The translations under genes were made by a program, and so were the position numbers. Under the pieces are notes generated by a model. It was not told where the DNA came from, did no database searches, and was given only the letters and a program-made list of their open reading frames with translations. Below, piece after piece: positions 41,846-50,741 of a stretch of DNA of 64,000 nt (within the stretch, counting starts at the first letter, position 1; every line of letters starts with the position of its first letter). Where the stretch lies: positions 1-64,000 of the forward strand of contig JAGUVW010000045.1 in the NCBI GenBank assembly GCA_020062665.1, given 5' to 3'. The stretch is from Pseudomonadales bacterium. GTDB taxonomy: Bacteria; Pseudomonadota; Gammaproteobacteria; Pseudomonadales; Ketobacteraceae.

Positions 41846-42997
41846 ATGGCATTAATGTTCTCACGCATCGCACGCAATTTTATCAAGAACGGCTATTTTC
41901 CCACGGATGAAGATACCTTGCAGCGGGTGTTATCAGCTCTGGTACCGCAGTCGGAACAACCGATTCGTCTCTGTGATCCCTGTTGCGGTGAAGGTGTTGC
42001 GCTGGCAGAAGCACAGCACTATCTGACAGGCCTGGGGGCATCGGTTACGTCCTACGGAATAGAGTATGACGAAGAGCGTGCCTGGCATGCAAAGCAGTTG
42101 TTGAATCGGTGCATTCATGCCGATCTCAATGATTGCAAGGTCAGCCTGCGCTCTATGTCGTTGCTCTGGCTGAATCCACCCTACGGTGATCTGGTCAGCG
42201 ACTCCGAACGATCAATGACCCATCGAAGTGGTGGACGCAAGCGCCTGGAGAAGGAGTTTTTCCAGCGCTGTATCCACCTGCTGCAACCCGGTGGGGTCCT
42301 GGTGCTCATTGTGCCGTATACCGTGTTGGATGAAGAGTTCTCTGGCTGGATTTCAAAGTATTGCCGGGATATTTCTCTTCACGCCGCTCCGGAGCAACAG
42401 TTTCGCCAGACCGTGATTCTGGGTATTAAACGGTCTCGTGCTGTTGAGCCAGATAAGCGCGTGGTACTGCAGCTGACACAGGCCCAGAAGAACCTCTACT
42501 GCAATACGGAGGGTCAATGGGTCGATGGTTTCAACACACACTGTCAATTGCCGGAGATCTGGAGCAGGGCGCCTTATGAGGTACCCGCCAGCGCAGGATC
42601 ACCGGAGATTGATTTCAGCACCATCAAACTCGATGTCAAGCAACTGGAAGCGGAAATCGTGGCCGCTCCAGTGTTGTGGGGGCGCTTCGATACACTCTTT
42701 CGCACTCGTACCGATACGGCACGCCAACCTTTACGCAAGCTGTCTGAATGGCACCTGGCGTTGATGTTGGCTGCAGGGCAAGTCTCGGGTGTAGTGACGG
42801 GAAAATCCGGCCGAACGCTCTTGGTAAAAGGTGATACCTTCAAAGCCAAGAGCATCCGCCGGGAGACTGAGTTCAACGAAGAAACGGGGAGTGTGACCGT
42901 AACACGAATCGCGACGGATAAGTTTGTGCCGTTGATTCGTGGAATTGACTTCACTCCGGGCAGTTCCAGCTTTGGCCGTATCATCCATATTGAGTGA
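41846..42997 (+). CDS. DUF6094-like SAM-dependent methyltransferase
   Basis: The 383-aa protein has CDPCCGEGVALAEAQHYLTG (AdoMet-binding motif I, residues about 44-63), an acidic motif II (YGIEYDEERAWHAKQ) and LLWLNPPYGDL, the N6-amino-methyltransferase motif IV. This DUF6094-type architecture is common in ICEs and plasmids. DNA or RNA may be the substrate. The ATG at 41846 lies behind leader L14. No restriction partner is adjacent. Confidence 0.75.
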   Translation: MALMFSRIARNFIKNGYFPTDEDTLQRVLSALVPQSEQPIRLCDPCCGEGVALAEAQHYLTGLGASVTSYGIEYDEERAWHAKQLLNRCIHADLNDCKVSLRSMSLLWLNPPYGDLVSDSERSMTHRSGGRKRLEKEFFQRCIHLLQPGGVLVLIVPYTVLDEEFSGWISKYCRDISLHAAPEQQFRQTVILGIKRSRAVEPDKRVVLQLTQAQKNLYCNTEGQWVDGFNTHCQLPEIWSRAPYEVPASAGSPEIDFSTIKLDVKQLEAEIVAAPVLWGRFDTLFRTRTDTARQPLRKLSEWHLALMLAAGQVSGVVTGKSGRTLLVKGDTFKAKSIRRETEFNEETGSVTVTRIATDKFVPLIRGIDFTPGSSSFGRIIHIE

Positions 42998-43006
42998 GGT
43001 ATTAAC

Positions 43007-43588
43007 ATGTTGAATCTGGATTTCAGTTCATCGGTGTTCTGCGACGGTCTGCTCACCACCCAGGATGGCGAACTGCTGTTCCTGTCGGTGTGGGGACGTG
43101 ATACGGACATAACCGAGCTGTTGGCCCGGTTGACGCTGCCGGATCATCCTGATGGCATTCGTAGCTTTACTGCCAAGGGGGATGGGCATGCAATGAAAGT
43201 GGTCGTCCCGAACCCGAAACTGCTGGACAAACAGCAGGGCAGGGCAGCGGGCAGTGTTTTCGGCGAGTTAATTCAGTTGTTCGTTTTCGCGCGATCGTTG
43301 CAGCAACCGGATCGTGTCAGCCGAGAGGCCTGGGCATTGTTCAGGGTTCGGGATGACCAACCGGATATTCCCGATGTCTGGCCCTTGGTGATGGAAACCT
43401 GCCATGTCCCGTTACTGCCACAATGGCGGGAACCGGTGCTGGCAGCATTTCGGTACCGGGGCTGGATTTCCCAGGTCGCGGGTTACCGCATGGGCGCTCT
43501 AGGTGTTCATCTGGGTGACGATAATGTCGAGCTTTGCATCGAGGATCTGGTGCGTACTCGTCAAATCGGTCTCAGTAACGTTATTTAG
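43007..43588 (+). CDS. hypothetical protein
   Basis: The 193-aa protein begins 9 nt after the methyltransferase and is probably co-transcribed. It reads FCDGLLTTQDGELLFLSVWG, then DIPDVWPLVMETCHVPLLPQ and REPVLAAFRYRGWISQ. No signal peptide or membrane segment is seen. I do not recognise a family. Confidence 0.65.
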   Translation: MLNLDFSSSVFCDGLLTTQDGELLFLSVWGRDTDITELLARLTLPDHPDGIRSFTAKGDGHAMKVVVPNPKLLDKQQGRAAGSVFGELIQLFVFARSLQQPDRVSREAWALFRVRDDQPDIPDVWPLVMETCHVPLLPQWREPVLAAFRYRGWISQVAGYRMGALGVHLGDDNVELCIEDLVRTRQIGLSNVI

Positions 43589-43609
43589 TTCATCGTTCCC
43601 TATTTCAAT

Positions 43610-43691
43610 CAACCACCCTGGCGGGATCAGTACATCCCGTTGGGGTGTGCTGTTGCTGTCGGGGTTTCTTTTTTTTCAAAAGGAGAAAACC
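43610..43691 (+). promoter_or_regulatory. SD-sequestering leader L10
   Basis: GCGGGAT/ATCCCGT (43621-43640) is the first hairpin. GGGTTTCTTTTTTTT (43662-43676) can pair, partly through G-U pairs, with AAAAGGAGAAAACC (43678-43691) before the helicase ATG. Confidence 0.65.
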
Positions 43692-46028
43692 ATGACTGCT
43701 ACAGCCATTCAATCCGTATTCGGCGAAACCCATCACGATCTGTTGGTAGAGCCTGCTTCAGAAGAATGTCAGACACCCAAACTATCCCTGCATCAGTTTA
43801 TTGCCGATTTCGGTGATGATCTGCTTCAGGCGGTGGAGCGGGAGTTACCACCGGTGTACCAGGGGCAACGGCCAGCGGTACGTGATCTTGCCCTGGACGG
43901 ACTCAAGCGTCAGCCATTCGACGCGCAGCGTGATACGGTTCATGCGGCGACCACCTTGCTGGTCGATCGCAATGAACAGGCCTGTGTGTTGAACTGCGAT
44001 ATGGGCACGGGCAAGACCATGATGGCCATTTGCATCTCGGTTTTGCTGCATCAGGCGGGTTACCGGCGCATGCTGGTTCTGTCACCACCGCACCTGGTCT
44101 ACAAGTGGCGGCGGGAGATCCTGGATACGGTGCCGGGCGCGGTGGTTTGGGTGCTCAATGGCCCGGATACCCTGGCCAAGCTGTTGAAGCTGCGGGAATC
44201 TCTGGCGGTAACGGTCAGAGGTCCGGAGTTTTTCATTCTGGGGCGTGTGCGCATGCGGATGGGCTTCCATTGGCGTGTCGCGCACGGTGTACGTCATCGC
44301 TATTCCATGGATGCGGAGGACGGCAACAACCCGAACAGCCGGAAAGTGCTCTCCAAAGAGACCTATGCCTGCTGTCCGGATTGTGCAGCACCCATTGTGA
44401 TTGATGAAAGCGGTCGGTATGCCACGACGAAGGATATGACTTTTTTTGATCGGCGTATTGGCTGTCCGGAATGCGGTGCAAGGCTGTGGACACTGATGCG
44501 CCCCAAAGCGCAACGGAGTCGGCGGGAGCTGGTGCTGGATACTGTGCAGCAACTACCGACTATCGGCCCGAAAACCGCCAATCGCCTGATCAATCTGTTT
44601 GGGGAGGACTCGTTGGCCGATATGTTGTCGGACAACCTGTACTCATTCATCAACCTGATGGACGATGACGGCAATCTGGTTTTTTCAGATCGACAGGCCA
44701 AACGGATGGAGCGGGCGCTTGCCAATATGGAGTTGAGCTTTGGCGACGGTCACTATCAGGCAACAGAATTCGTGAAGCGGTATTTACCGAAGAACGCGTT
44801 CGATGTGCTGGTGGTGGACGAAGGGCACGAGTATAAATCCGGCGATAGTGCCCAGGGTATGGCCATGGCGGTATTGACGACCCAGGTGCGCAAGACGCTG
44901 TTGTTGACGGGAACGTTGATGGCGGGTTATGCCGATGATCTGTTTTTCCTGCTGTGGCGTATTTTAACGCGCCGCATGCTGGAAGATGGTTATCGTTATA
45001 ACAGTCGCGGCACCTTGGGATCGGCATCGATGGCCTGGATGCGCGAACATGGCGTACTCAAGGACATCTATAAAGAAACCGAAGGTGGCGATCATCGCAC
45101 GGCCAAGGGAAAACGCATTACCGTGCGGACTTCCAAGGCACCCGGGTTTGGCCCCAAAGGTATTGCCCGTTACATCCTGCCTTTTACGGTGTTCCTGAAA
45201 CTAAAGGACATCGGGCAGAACGTCCTGCCATCTTATGATGAAATTTTTCATGAGGTGGCGATGACGGATGAAATGGGACGTATCTACCGGGATATGCAAA
45301 CCACGTTGTCAGACATGCTCAAGAAGGCCTTGCGCGCCGGGGATCATACCCTGATGGGTGTAGTGCTCAATGCGCTGCTGGCTTGGCCAGAGTGTTGTTT
45401 CCGGCCTGAGCAAATCACGCACCCGCGTGATCGTCGTAACGTGTTGCACTTCAATGCAGCACTGTTCGGCGATGGTGAACCGACTCCCAAAGAGCAGGCC
45501 CTGATAGACATCTGTCGAAACGAGCATGCGCAAGGGAGGAAGGTGCTGATCTATACCGTCTATAGCGGCACGCGGGATACCACCACCCGGCTCAAGACAC
45601 TGCTGGCTCGCGAGGGCTTTCAGGCGTCAGTGTTGAAAGCCACGGTACCCACGGACAAGCGGGAAGACTGGATCATTGATCAGGTGGAGCGGGGATGCGA
45701 TGTGCTCATCACCAATCCTGAACTGGTCAAGACCGGGCTCGACTTGCTGGACTTTCCGACCATTGTGTTTTTGCAGACAGGTTACAACGTTTACACCTTG
45801 CAGCAAGCTGCTCGCCGCTCCTGGCGGATCGGGCAGAAGTGGGCGGTCAGGGTGATTTTTCTGGGTTATCAAGGGACGGCACAGATTCAGTGCCTGCAGT
45901 TGATGGCCAAGAAGATCGCCGTGAGTCAAAGCACCTCAGGTGAGATGCCGGAATCCGGGTTGGATATTCTCAACCAGGAAGACGATTCCATCGAGGTCGC
46001 GTTGGCAAAACAACTGATCGCAGCTTGA
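43692..46028 (+). CDS. SNF2-like DEAD/DEAH helicase with zinc-ribbon and HhH insert
   Basis: In this 778-aa superfamily 2 enzyme, Walker A is NCDMGTGKTMMAICIS (residues about 97-112), Walker B is VLVVDEGHEYKSG, motif III is LLLTGTLMAGY and motif VI is QAARRSWRIGQKWAV, the SNF2-type ending. Between motifs Ia and II is an insert with CCPDC...CPECG (a likely zinc ribbon) and a helix-hairpin-helix-like segment (VQQLPTIGPKTANRLINLFG). It probably remodels DNA or displaces proteins during element maintenance or defence. It is preceded by leader L10 and followed by a hairpin. Confidence 0.88.
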   Translation: MTATAIQSVFGETHHDLLVEPASEECQTPKLSLHQFIADFGDDLLQAVERELPPVYQGQRPAVRDLALDGLKRQPFDAQRDTVHAATTLLVDRNEQACVLNCDMGTGKTMMAICISVLLHQAGYRRMLVLSPPHLVYKWRREILDTVPGAVVWVLNGPDTLAKLLKLRESLAVTVRGPEFFILGRVRMRMGFHWRVAHGVRHRYSMDAEDGNNPNSRKVLSKETYACCPDCAAPIVIDESGRYATTKDMTFFDRRIGCPECGARLWTLMRPKAQRSRRELVLDTVQQLPTIGPKTANRLINLFGEDSLADMLSDNLYSFINLMDDDGNLVFSDRQAKRMERALANMELSFGDGHYQATEFVKRYLPKNAFDVLVVDEGHEYKSGDSAQGMAMAVLTTQVRKTLLLTGTLMAGYADDLFFLLWRILTRRMLEDGYRYNSRGTLGSASMAWMREHGVLKDIYKETEGGDHRTAKGKRITVRTSKAPGFGPKGIARYILPFTVFLKLKDIGQNVLPSYDEIFHEVAMTDEMGRIYRDMQTTLSDMLKKALRAGDHTLMGVVLNALLAWPECCFRPEQITHPRDRRNVLHFNAALFGDGEPTPKEQALIDICRNEHAQGRKVLIYTVYSGTRDTTTRLKTLLAREGFQASVLKATVPTDKREDWIIDQVERGCDVLITNPELVKTGLDLLDFPTIVFLQTGYNVYTLQQAARRSWRIGQKWAVRVIFLGYQGTAQIQCLQLMAKKIAVSQSTSGEMPESGLDILNQEDDSIEVALAKQLIAA

Positions 46029-46033
46029 AAATA

Positions 46034-46062
46034 CCCCCACCTGACGTCCTGTCGGGTGGGGG
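46034..46062 (+). terminator. stem-loop after the helicase
   Basis: CCCCCACCTGAC (46034-46045) pairs with GTCGGGTGGGGG (46051-46062), a 12-bp stem with one G-U. No T-run follows. Confidence 0.5.
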
Positions 46063-46096
46063 ACTTCTGCGGGCACCGCTTATCAGAATATTCAGA

Positions 46097-46609
46097 TCAC
46101 TCTTCCCATTCCGCTAAATACTTGCGCGCTGTTGTAATGCTGATTCCGTAGTGCTTGGCCAGTTTCACCTGGCTCATCCGCTTGGCATCCGCCAGAAATG
46201 CCGCTTTGTCCGTCAACTTGCGGCGCGAGGGGGCTCGTGCGATGCCGGTCTTGACGGCCCGTGAGCGGGAGACAGAGCGCAATCCCTCCAGGGCCGATAC
46301 CCATCGCAGCACCAGTTCCCCGGTCTTATCGGCGGGAAGCGATAACCCATCCAGATCCAGACAAGACAGCGTGATACCTGCACGGTTTATCTTTTCCAGT
46401 AATTCGATCAGTTCGGCAGGCTTGATGTCCAGATCGGTCAGTGAAGCAACCGTGATTGAGTCGCCGGACTGGAGAGTATCCACGAGTTTCGACAGATCGC
46501 CCGCATTTCCGTGAATCACTTTACTACAACCTGCAGATTTCAACTTCCGTTTCACGTTCTCTGGAATTTCGTCCGCTTCCTGATCAGTCCAAAACCCGAT
46601 TTTGGCCAT
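46097..46609 (-). CDS. serine-resolvase-like protein lacking catalytic residues
   Basis: The 170-aa protein follows the resolvase/invertase fold (KRKLKSAGCSKVIHGNAGDL; LVDTLQSGDSITVASLTDLD; LIELLEKINRAGITLSCLDL) and ends with an HTH (SQVKLAKHYGISITTARKYL). The N-terminal RVSTxxQ motif is GFWTDQE, losing the nucleophilic Ser, and the KLDRLGR motif is SLTDLD, losing the Arg residues. It therefore cannot be a normal recombinase and may have become a DNA-binding regulator. It is divergent from the 46813 gene across an AT-rich spacer. Confidence 0.75.
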   Translation of the reverse strand: MAKIGFWTDQEADEIPENVKRKLKSAGCSKVIHGNAGDLSKLVDTLQSGDSITVASLTDLDIKPAELIELLEKINRAGITLSCLDLDGLSLPADKTGELVLRWVSALEGLRSVSRSRAVKTGIARAPSRRKLTDKAAFLADAKRMSQVKLAKHYGISITTARKYLAEWEE

Positions 46610-46812
46610 GAATCCCCCTTGGATGGCTGGCTGGTGACTTCATCTAATCCCGAATCCTGTTATGAGTCAATCCATATAACCATAAAACTAACTATGTACA
46701 TAAATATAGAGTTAATATTCTAGTTATATATGTGCCTTCATAAAGGGGGCAGGCATATACTCATGTTCGATCCCCTTAACCAGCGCGGATCGCCAACACC
46801 AGGAGGATTGCC

Positions 46813-47070
46813 ATGCTGACCATTCCAATCACCACACTGATGTCCCAGGGGCTCTACGAGGAATATTTGTTTTGGCTACAGCGTCACGGGTGCGATGAAG
46901 AACATGCGGGAAAAGAAATGGCTTATGCGTTTATTCGCGATGTGGAAGCAGGCGGCTATGAAGTGCCCTGTGACGTGAAAACGGACGCCCATCGCCTCTA
47001 TCTGGAAGTCAGTGGTGGCCTACCTAAAGCGGCCAGAACCACCCGAGCATTGATCGAATCCGGTCTCTGA
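46813..47070 (+). CDS. hypothetical protein
   Basis: The 85-aa protein has a good AGGAGG ribosome site and reads GLYEEYLFWLQRHGCDEEHA, then GKEMAYAFIRDVEAGGYEV. It is acidic and helical. The AT-rich spacer 46670-46735 shared with the degenerate resolvase gene is probably a divergent promoter region. No family is recognised. Confidence 0.6.
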   Translation: MLTIPITTLMSQGLYEEYLFWLQRHGCDEEHAGKEMAYAFIRDVEAGGYEVPCDVKTDAHRLYLEVSGGLPKAARTTRALIESGL

Positions 47071-47411
47071 TTCGATCAAGAAAAGACCACGAAAGGGATT
47101 GAATCATTTCGCGCGAAATTTTTGGCTGCGATGACTATGTTGGCGGAATTCAATGAAAGCCCAGCCGGCGGTGGCATCAGCAACACCAGCAGTGCGCGCA
47201 AGACCACTATGTTCATAGGTGGGCCTCTCACAACAGCACGGCAATATGGTTCCCGAAACCGGAAGAACTTCTGTGTTGTTCGTGCTTCCTTGTGTTTTGT
47301 GAGCGCATGGATAGCCCGGAAAGACGGGCATCTCGATCTACGAACGTTATGTTTGTATGGAATATCCGGTGATACCGAGCGAGTGAAGAGCCAATGACAG
47401 GGAGCATGTAA
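47071..47411 (+). other. 341-bp stretch without a supported gene
   Basis: Both strands contain open frames, but none has a convincing ribosome site or family resemblance. A minus-strand frame from about 47213 has a signal-peptide-like start (MNIVVLRALLVLLMPPP) but no good start context. I see no clear hairpin or repeat. Confidence 0.5.
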
Positions 47412-48110
47412 ATGACCAACGTCGAGATTGATCGCGTGATGCGAAAGATACAGAAATGCCTGGCACTTTCTGCGTCCAGTAACCAGCATGAGGCCGCCGC
47501 TGCATTGCGTCAGGCAAAGGCCCTGATGGACATGTATCAAGTGACCATGGAAGACATTGAACTGAGCAGAATCGAGGTTGAAGAGGTTGGTCAAGGATAT
47601 TCCAGGCCTCCCAAATGGAAAGCCAATCTGTATTTGGTAGTGGCAAGGGCGTTTGGCAGCTCCCAGTTCCTTCGTGGTGGTCGGCCGGTTTTCGTGGGGG
47701 CTGCCCCAGGTCCTGCCGTGGCGAAATACGCGCTGGAAGTTCTCCTTCGGCAATTGGAAATGAACAAAAGGGATTTTATGGCTGCAATAGCCATTGAACG
47801 TCCATGGCTGGATCGTTCTGTAAAGGTTCGATTGGGCAAGGGGTATGCTGAAGGCTGGGTGCATGGTTGCTATCGAATTGTAGAGCAATTCTCGGCGGCG
47901 CTTTCTCCCGCCACGCATGAAAAGCACCGTGACCGCCTGCGTCAACACCTGCAGATTGAAAAGATTCATATCTCAACGCCACGTAAATCGGCGCTGGATG
48001 ACCAGATTGGCCTGATCGCTGGCAAGGACGGATTTTTAGATGGGCAACAAGCAAAGATTCATGCGGGCATGACGACGGCTGGCGGGCCTGCTTTGCTCGA
48101 ACGCGACTGA
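47412..48110 (+). CDS. DUF2786-domain protein
   Basis: The 232-aa protein starts with the DUF2786 segment (RVMRKIQKCLALSASSNQHE, then AAAALRQAKALMDMYQVTME, residues 8-48), common in phage and mobile-element proteins. A second conserved region follows (ARAFGSSQFLRGGRPVFVGA; GKGYAEGWVHGCYRIVEQFS). The function is unknown. GGGAG precedes the ATG. It is upstream of the ASCH-like and D12 methylase genes and may be co-transcribed with them. Confidence 0.8.
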   Translation: MTNVEIDRVMRKIQKCLALSASSNQHEAAAALRQAKALMDMYQVTMEDIELSRIEVEEVGQGYSRPPKWKANLYLVVARAFGSSQFLRGGRPVFVGAAPGPAVAKYALEVLLRQLEMNKRDFMAAIAIERPWLDRSVKVRLGKGYAEGWVHGCYRIVEQFSAALSPATHEKHRDRLRQHLQIEKIHISTPRKSALDDQIGLIAGKDGFLDGQQAKIHAGMTTAGGPALLERD

Positions 48111-48145
48111 AGAATCACCGAAGATAAGCCACAAGGAAGTCACGT

Positions 48146-48517
48146 ATGAAAAACATGAGTTTCGCACTCACCACGCAGCAAATTCTGGACGGCACCAAAA
48201 CGGTGACTCGCCGGTTGGGCTGGTTGCAACTGAAGCCAGGTGATCATATCCGGCCAGTTCATAAATGCATGGGGTTGAAGAAGGGCGAAGTCGTCCAAGC
48301 CATTCGTGCTCCACTGGTCGTGGTATCCGTCCGGCAGGAATCGCTTGGCCTCTTATTGCAGGATCTGGCGTACGGCATGTTGGAATGTGCGCGGGAAGGC
48401 TTTGGTGATCACCCGGTTTACCGGTGGCCCCAAAATTTTGTGGATTTCTTTTGTTCAACCCATCGAGGCTGCACATCGACCACCGTCATTACTCGTATTG
48501 AGTTTGCCTACACATGA
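48146..48517 (+). CDS. ASCH-like domain protein
   Basis: The 123-aa protein has the ASCH/YqfB-like pattern SFALTTQQILDGTKTVTRRL, then GWLQLKPGDHIRPVHKCMGL and KKGEVV. ASCH proteins bind nucleic acids or act as N4-acetylcytidine amidohydrolases and are often found on phages. Its last codons overlap the start of the D12 adenine methylase (ATGA), so the two are translationally coupled. Confidence 0.65.
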   Translation: MKNMSFALTTQQILDGTKTVTRRLGWLQLKPGDHIRPVHKCMGLKKGEVVQAIRAPLVVVSVRQESLGLLLQDLAYGMLECAREGFGDHPVYRWPQNFVDFFCSTHRGCTSTTVITRIEFAYT

Positions 48518-49407
48518 AAACGACTCTGCTTGAAACTGTCGATAGGCCGGTCATGCGTTACCATGGTGCCAAGTTTCGTCTGGCCCCCTGGATTCTGAGT
48601 TTCTTTCCCCCGCATCAGACCTACGTTGAACCTTATGGTGGGGCAGCCGGTGTTCTGATGCAGAAGCCGCGCACGTATGCTGAGGTCTATAACGATCTGG
48701 ACGACGATATCGTTAATGTGTTCCGCGTTCTGCAGGACAGGACTACCAGCGAGATACTCACGCGCCTGCTAACGCTCACACCCTACGCGCGCCGGGAATT
48801 TGAGCTGGCCTATGAACCGAGCCTGGAGCCCGTTGAGCGTGCCAGGCGTACCCTTGTGAGGGTTGCCATGGGGTTTGGCTCCAGTGGCAGCACCAAGGGC
48901 AGCACGGGCTTCAGAAGTGATATGCAACGTACCTACGGTACGGCGTCTCATCTCTGGGCAGAGTACCCGGATCTGATCGCCCGCTTTTGTCAGCGACTCC
49001 AGGGCGTGCTGATTGAGAACAGACCTGCGTTGGCGTGTATCCGACAGTATGACCATGTGGACACGCTGCATTACATCGATCCGCCCTATGTGCTCGATAC
49101 CAGGGTCACCCTGGGGCACCACTATTACCGCCACGAAATGAGCGATGCCGAACATGAGGAACTACTGAACGTTCTGCTTGCGCTGGATGGCTTCGTCATC
49201 GTGTCGGGATACGAAACCGACTTGTACGATGACTATTTGAGCGGATGGGAAAAGCACCGTACCCAGTCACGCATTTCATCTGGCCGTGGCACGTCGCTTC
49301 GTACAGAATGCGTCTGGTTGAATCCTCGCTGCGCGGACTTGCAACGCCAGCAGCGCTTTGACTGGGACGCCGAACATGCCAGCCATGTCCGTCAAACGGT
49401 TAGGTAA
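48514..49407 (+). CDS. D12-class DNA adenine methyltransferase (Dam-like)
   Basis: In the 297-aa protein, MRYHGAKFRLAPWILSFFP and YVEPYGGAAGVLMQKP form the AdoMet motif X/I region, and YIDPPYV is motif IV (DPPY) at about residues 189-195. It should methylate adenine N6 in a short duplex site. The start overlaps the ASCH-like gene by 4 nt. No cognate endonuclease is seen, so it is probably an orphan methylase that protects the element or alters host methylation. Confidence 0.9.
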   Translation: MKTTLLETVDRPVMRYHGAKFRLAPWILSFFPPHQTYVEPYGGAAGVLMQKPRTYAEVYNDLDDDIVNVFRVLQDRTTSEILTRLLTLTPYARREFELAYEPSLEPVERARRTLVRVAMGFGSSGSTKGSTGFRSDMQRTYGTASHLWAEYPDLIARFCQRLQGVLIENRPALACIRQYDHVDTLHYIDPPYVLDTRVTLGHHYYRHEMSDAEHEELLNVLLALDGFVIVSGYETDLYDDYLSGWEKHRTQSRISSGRGTSLRTECVWLNPRCADLQRQQRFDWDAEHASHVRQTVR

Positions 49408-49448
49408 TTGGACATTATTCAACATCAACACACCACAAGGATGAGTAC

Positions 49449-50657
49449 ATGAAGACAACACCTTTCGATTTCCGCAAATCACTGACAGGCGTTGTGCTGG
49501 TCGCCTCACTGTCCATCGGCGGCTGCGGCACTGTGCTGCCACCGATGGATTTCAAAGTGCTGGACGCCAAGGCAACACCGGACGAACTACTACAGCCCAG
49601 CGTCGATCCGATCGATGCGGGCACTGCCCAGCCTTTTACACCGGCCGCCTTTATCCCGGTGGAAATCAGCCAGCCCAAGGCGGACAAGCTGTTCGGGCTG
49701 AGTGCGATTACCGGAAACGACACGTCAGGTAGTTGGGCCAAAACCCAAAACACCTCGCAACTGTTGGTCAATGGAAAACGCCTGGTCGATCCCGAGGGCA
49801 GCATCACCCATTGGTCGTTGATGTCCAATACCGGTTACATCACTTATCTGGTACGCAATGATCGGGTCGAAGAAACGCCCGATAAGCTATCGCACTACGA
49901 CCTGAAATTGCTGGATGTGCGGGCGCCCGGCCAGCAGCCCCAAAAAATTGCCTCGTTGGCCACGAACGGCTTCCGTCATCTGTGGCGCTTCGGTGATGAT
50001 CCCACACCCATACAGGCAGATGTGTATTCGCTGACCTCCCGAGGGGTGGTGCTGATGCGGGAAGACAATTCCGTGATCACCTACTTTGAGGCAGGCAAGG
50101 CGCCGGTCACCACGGCGCTGCCGGTGGGATTCAAGGCGACTTCCTTTGGCATCACGACGGATTTTGCCTACGGCCGCCATATCCGCGTCATTCAACACCG
50201 GGGTGTTCACAAGCTGCTGGGATTCCTGCCCTCGGCCCAGGAAGAACTGTATGACGTGGGCTTCTGGAACATGGAGCGGGGCGAGCTGACAGCCATTGCC
50301 AAGGATGTGGTGGTGAATGTCGATAACGAGCAAGCCTTCAAGAACTACATCAATGGGACAGCGCAGATGGTGGATTCGGCGTCTGGGCCCCTGGTCATCA
50401 CAGTGGAAGATACATTGAAAAAGACCGTGGCGCGTAACCTTGCGACGCTGCAGAAGGTGACGTTGGTGGAAACGCCAATCAAGCAGGGCCATGGCTTTGA
50501 CAGCGGCTTTGAGATGAAGCGTGCCGGAGGCATCGGTGAATACCACAAGGTCTGGGTACGTTTCAGTATTGCCAACGGTAGCATGTCCAATTCCCAGATC
50601 AACGATCTGGAAAAGTGGATGCGGGAAAAGTCGGCCAATATCGCGCAGGTGCAATAA
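49449..50657 (+). CDS. predicted lipoprotein, function unknown
   Basis: The 402-aa protein has a basic N-region, the hydrophobic core LTGVVLVASLSIGG and the lipobox SIGGCG, so Cys26 should be lipidated. The mature part is beta-rich with repeated strand/turn units (FRHLWRFGDDPTPIQADVYS; VITYFEAGKAPVTTALPVGF), suggestive of a propeller-like or sandwich fold. I do not recognise a family. A role in surface exclusion or defence is possible but unsupported. Confidence 0.75.
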   Translation: MKTTPFDFRKSLTGVVLVASLSIGGCGTVLPPMDFKVLDAKATPDELLQPSVDPIDAGTAQPFTPAAFIPVEISQPKADKLFGLSAITGNDTSGSWAKTQNTSQLLVNGKRLVDPEGSITHWSLMSNTGYITYLVRNDRVEETPDKLSHYDLKLLDVRAPGQQPQKIASLATNGFRHLWRFGDDPTPIQADVYSLTSRGVVLMREDNSVITYFEAGKAPVTTALPVGFKATSFGITTDFAYGRHIRVIQHRGVHKLLGFLPSAQEELYDVGFWNMERGELTAIAKDVVVNVDNEQAFKNYINGTAQMVDSASGPLVITVEDTLKKTVARNLATLQKVTLVETPIKQGHGFDSGFEMKRAGGIGEYHKVWVRFSIANGSMSNSQINDLEKWMREKSANIAQVQ

Positions 50658-50741
50658 GGCGGTAATCACGCGCTGCCCAGTCTAGGCTGAGCGGCGCGAG
50701 GAACAAAGGTTGATACTGAGCTTGTAGTTTCGGGAGGCATC

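Noticed and set aside
47076-47969. 297-aa minus-strand open frame
   Set aside because: It runs antisense through the DUF2786 gene; no family resemblance and no start signal.
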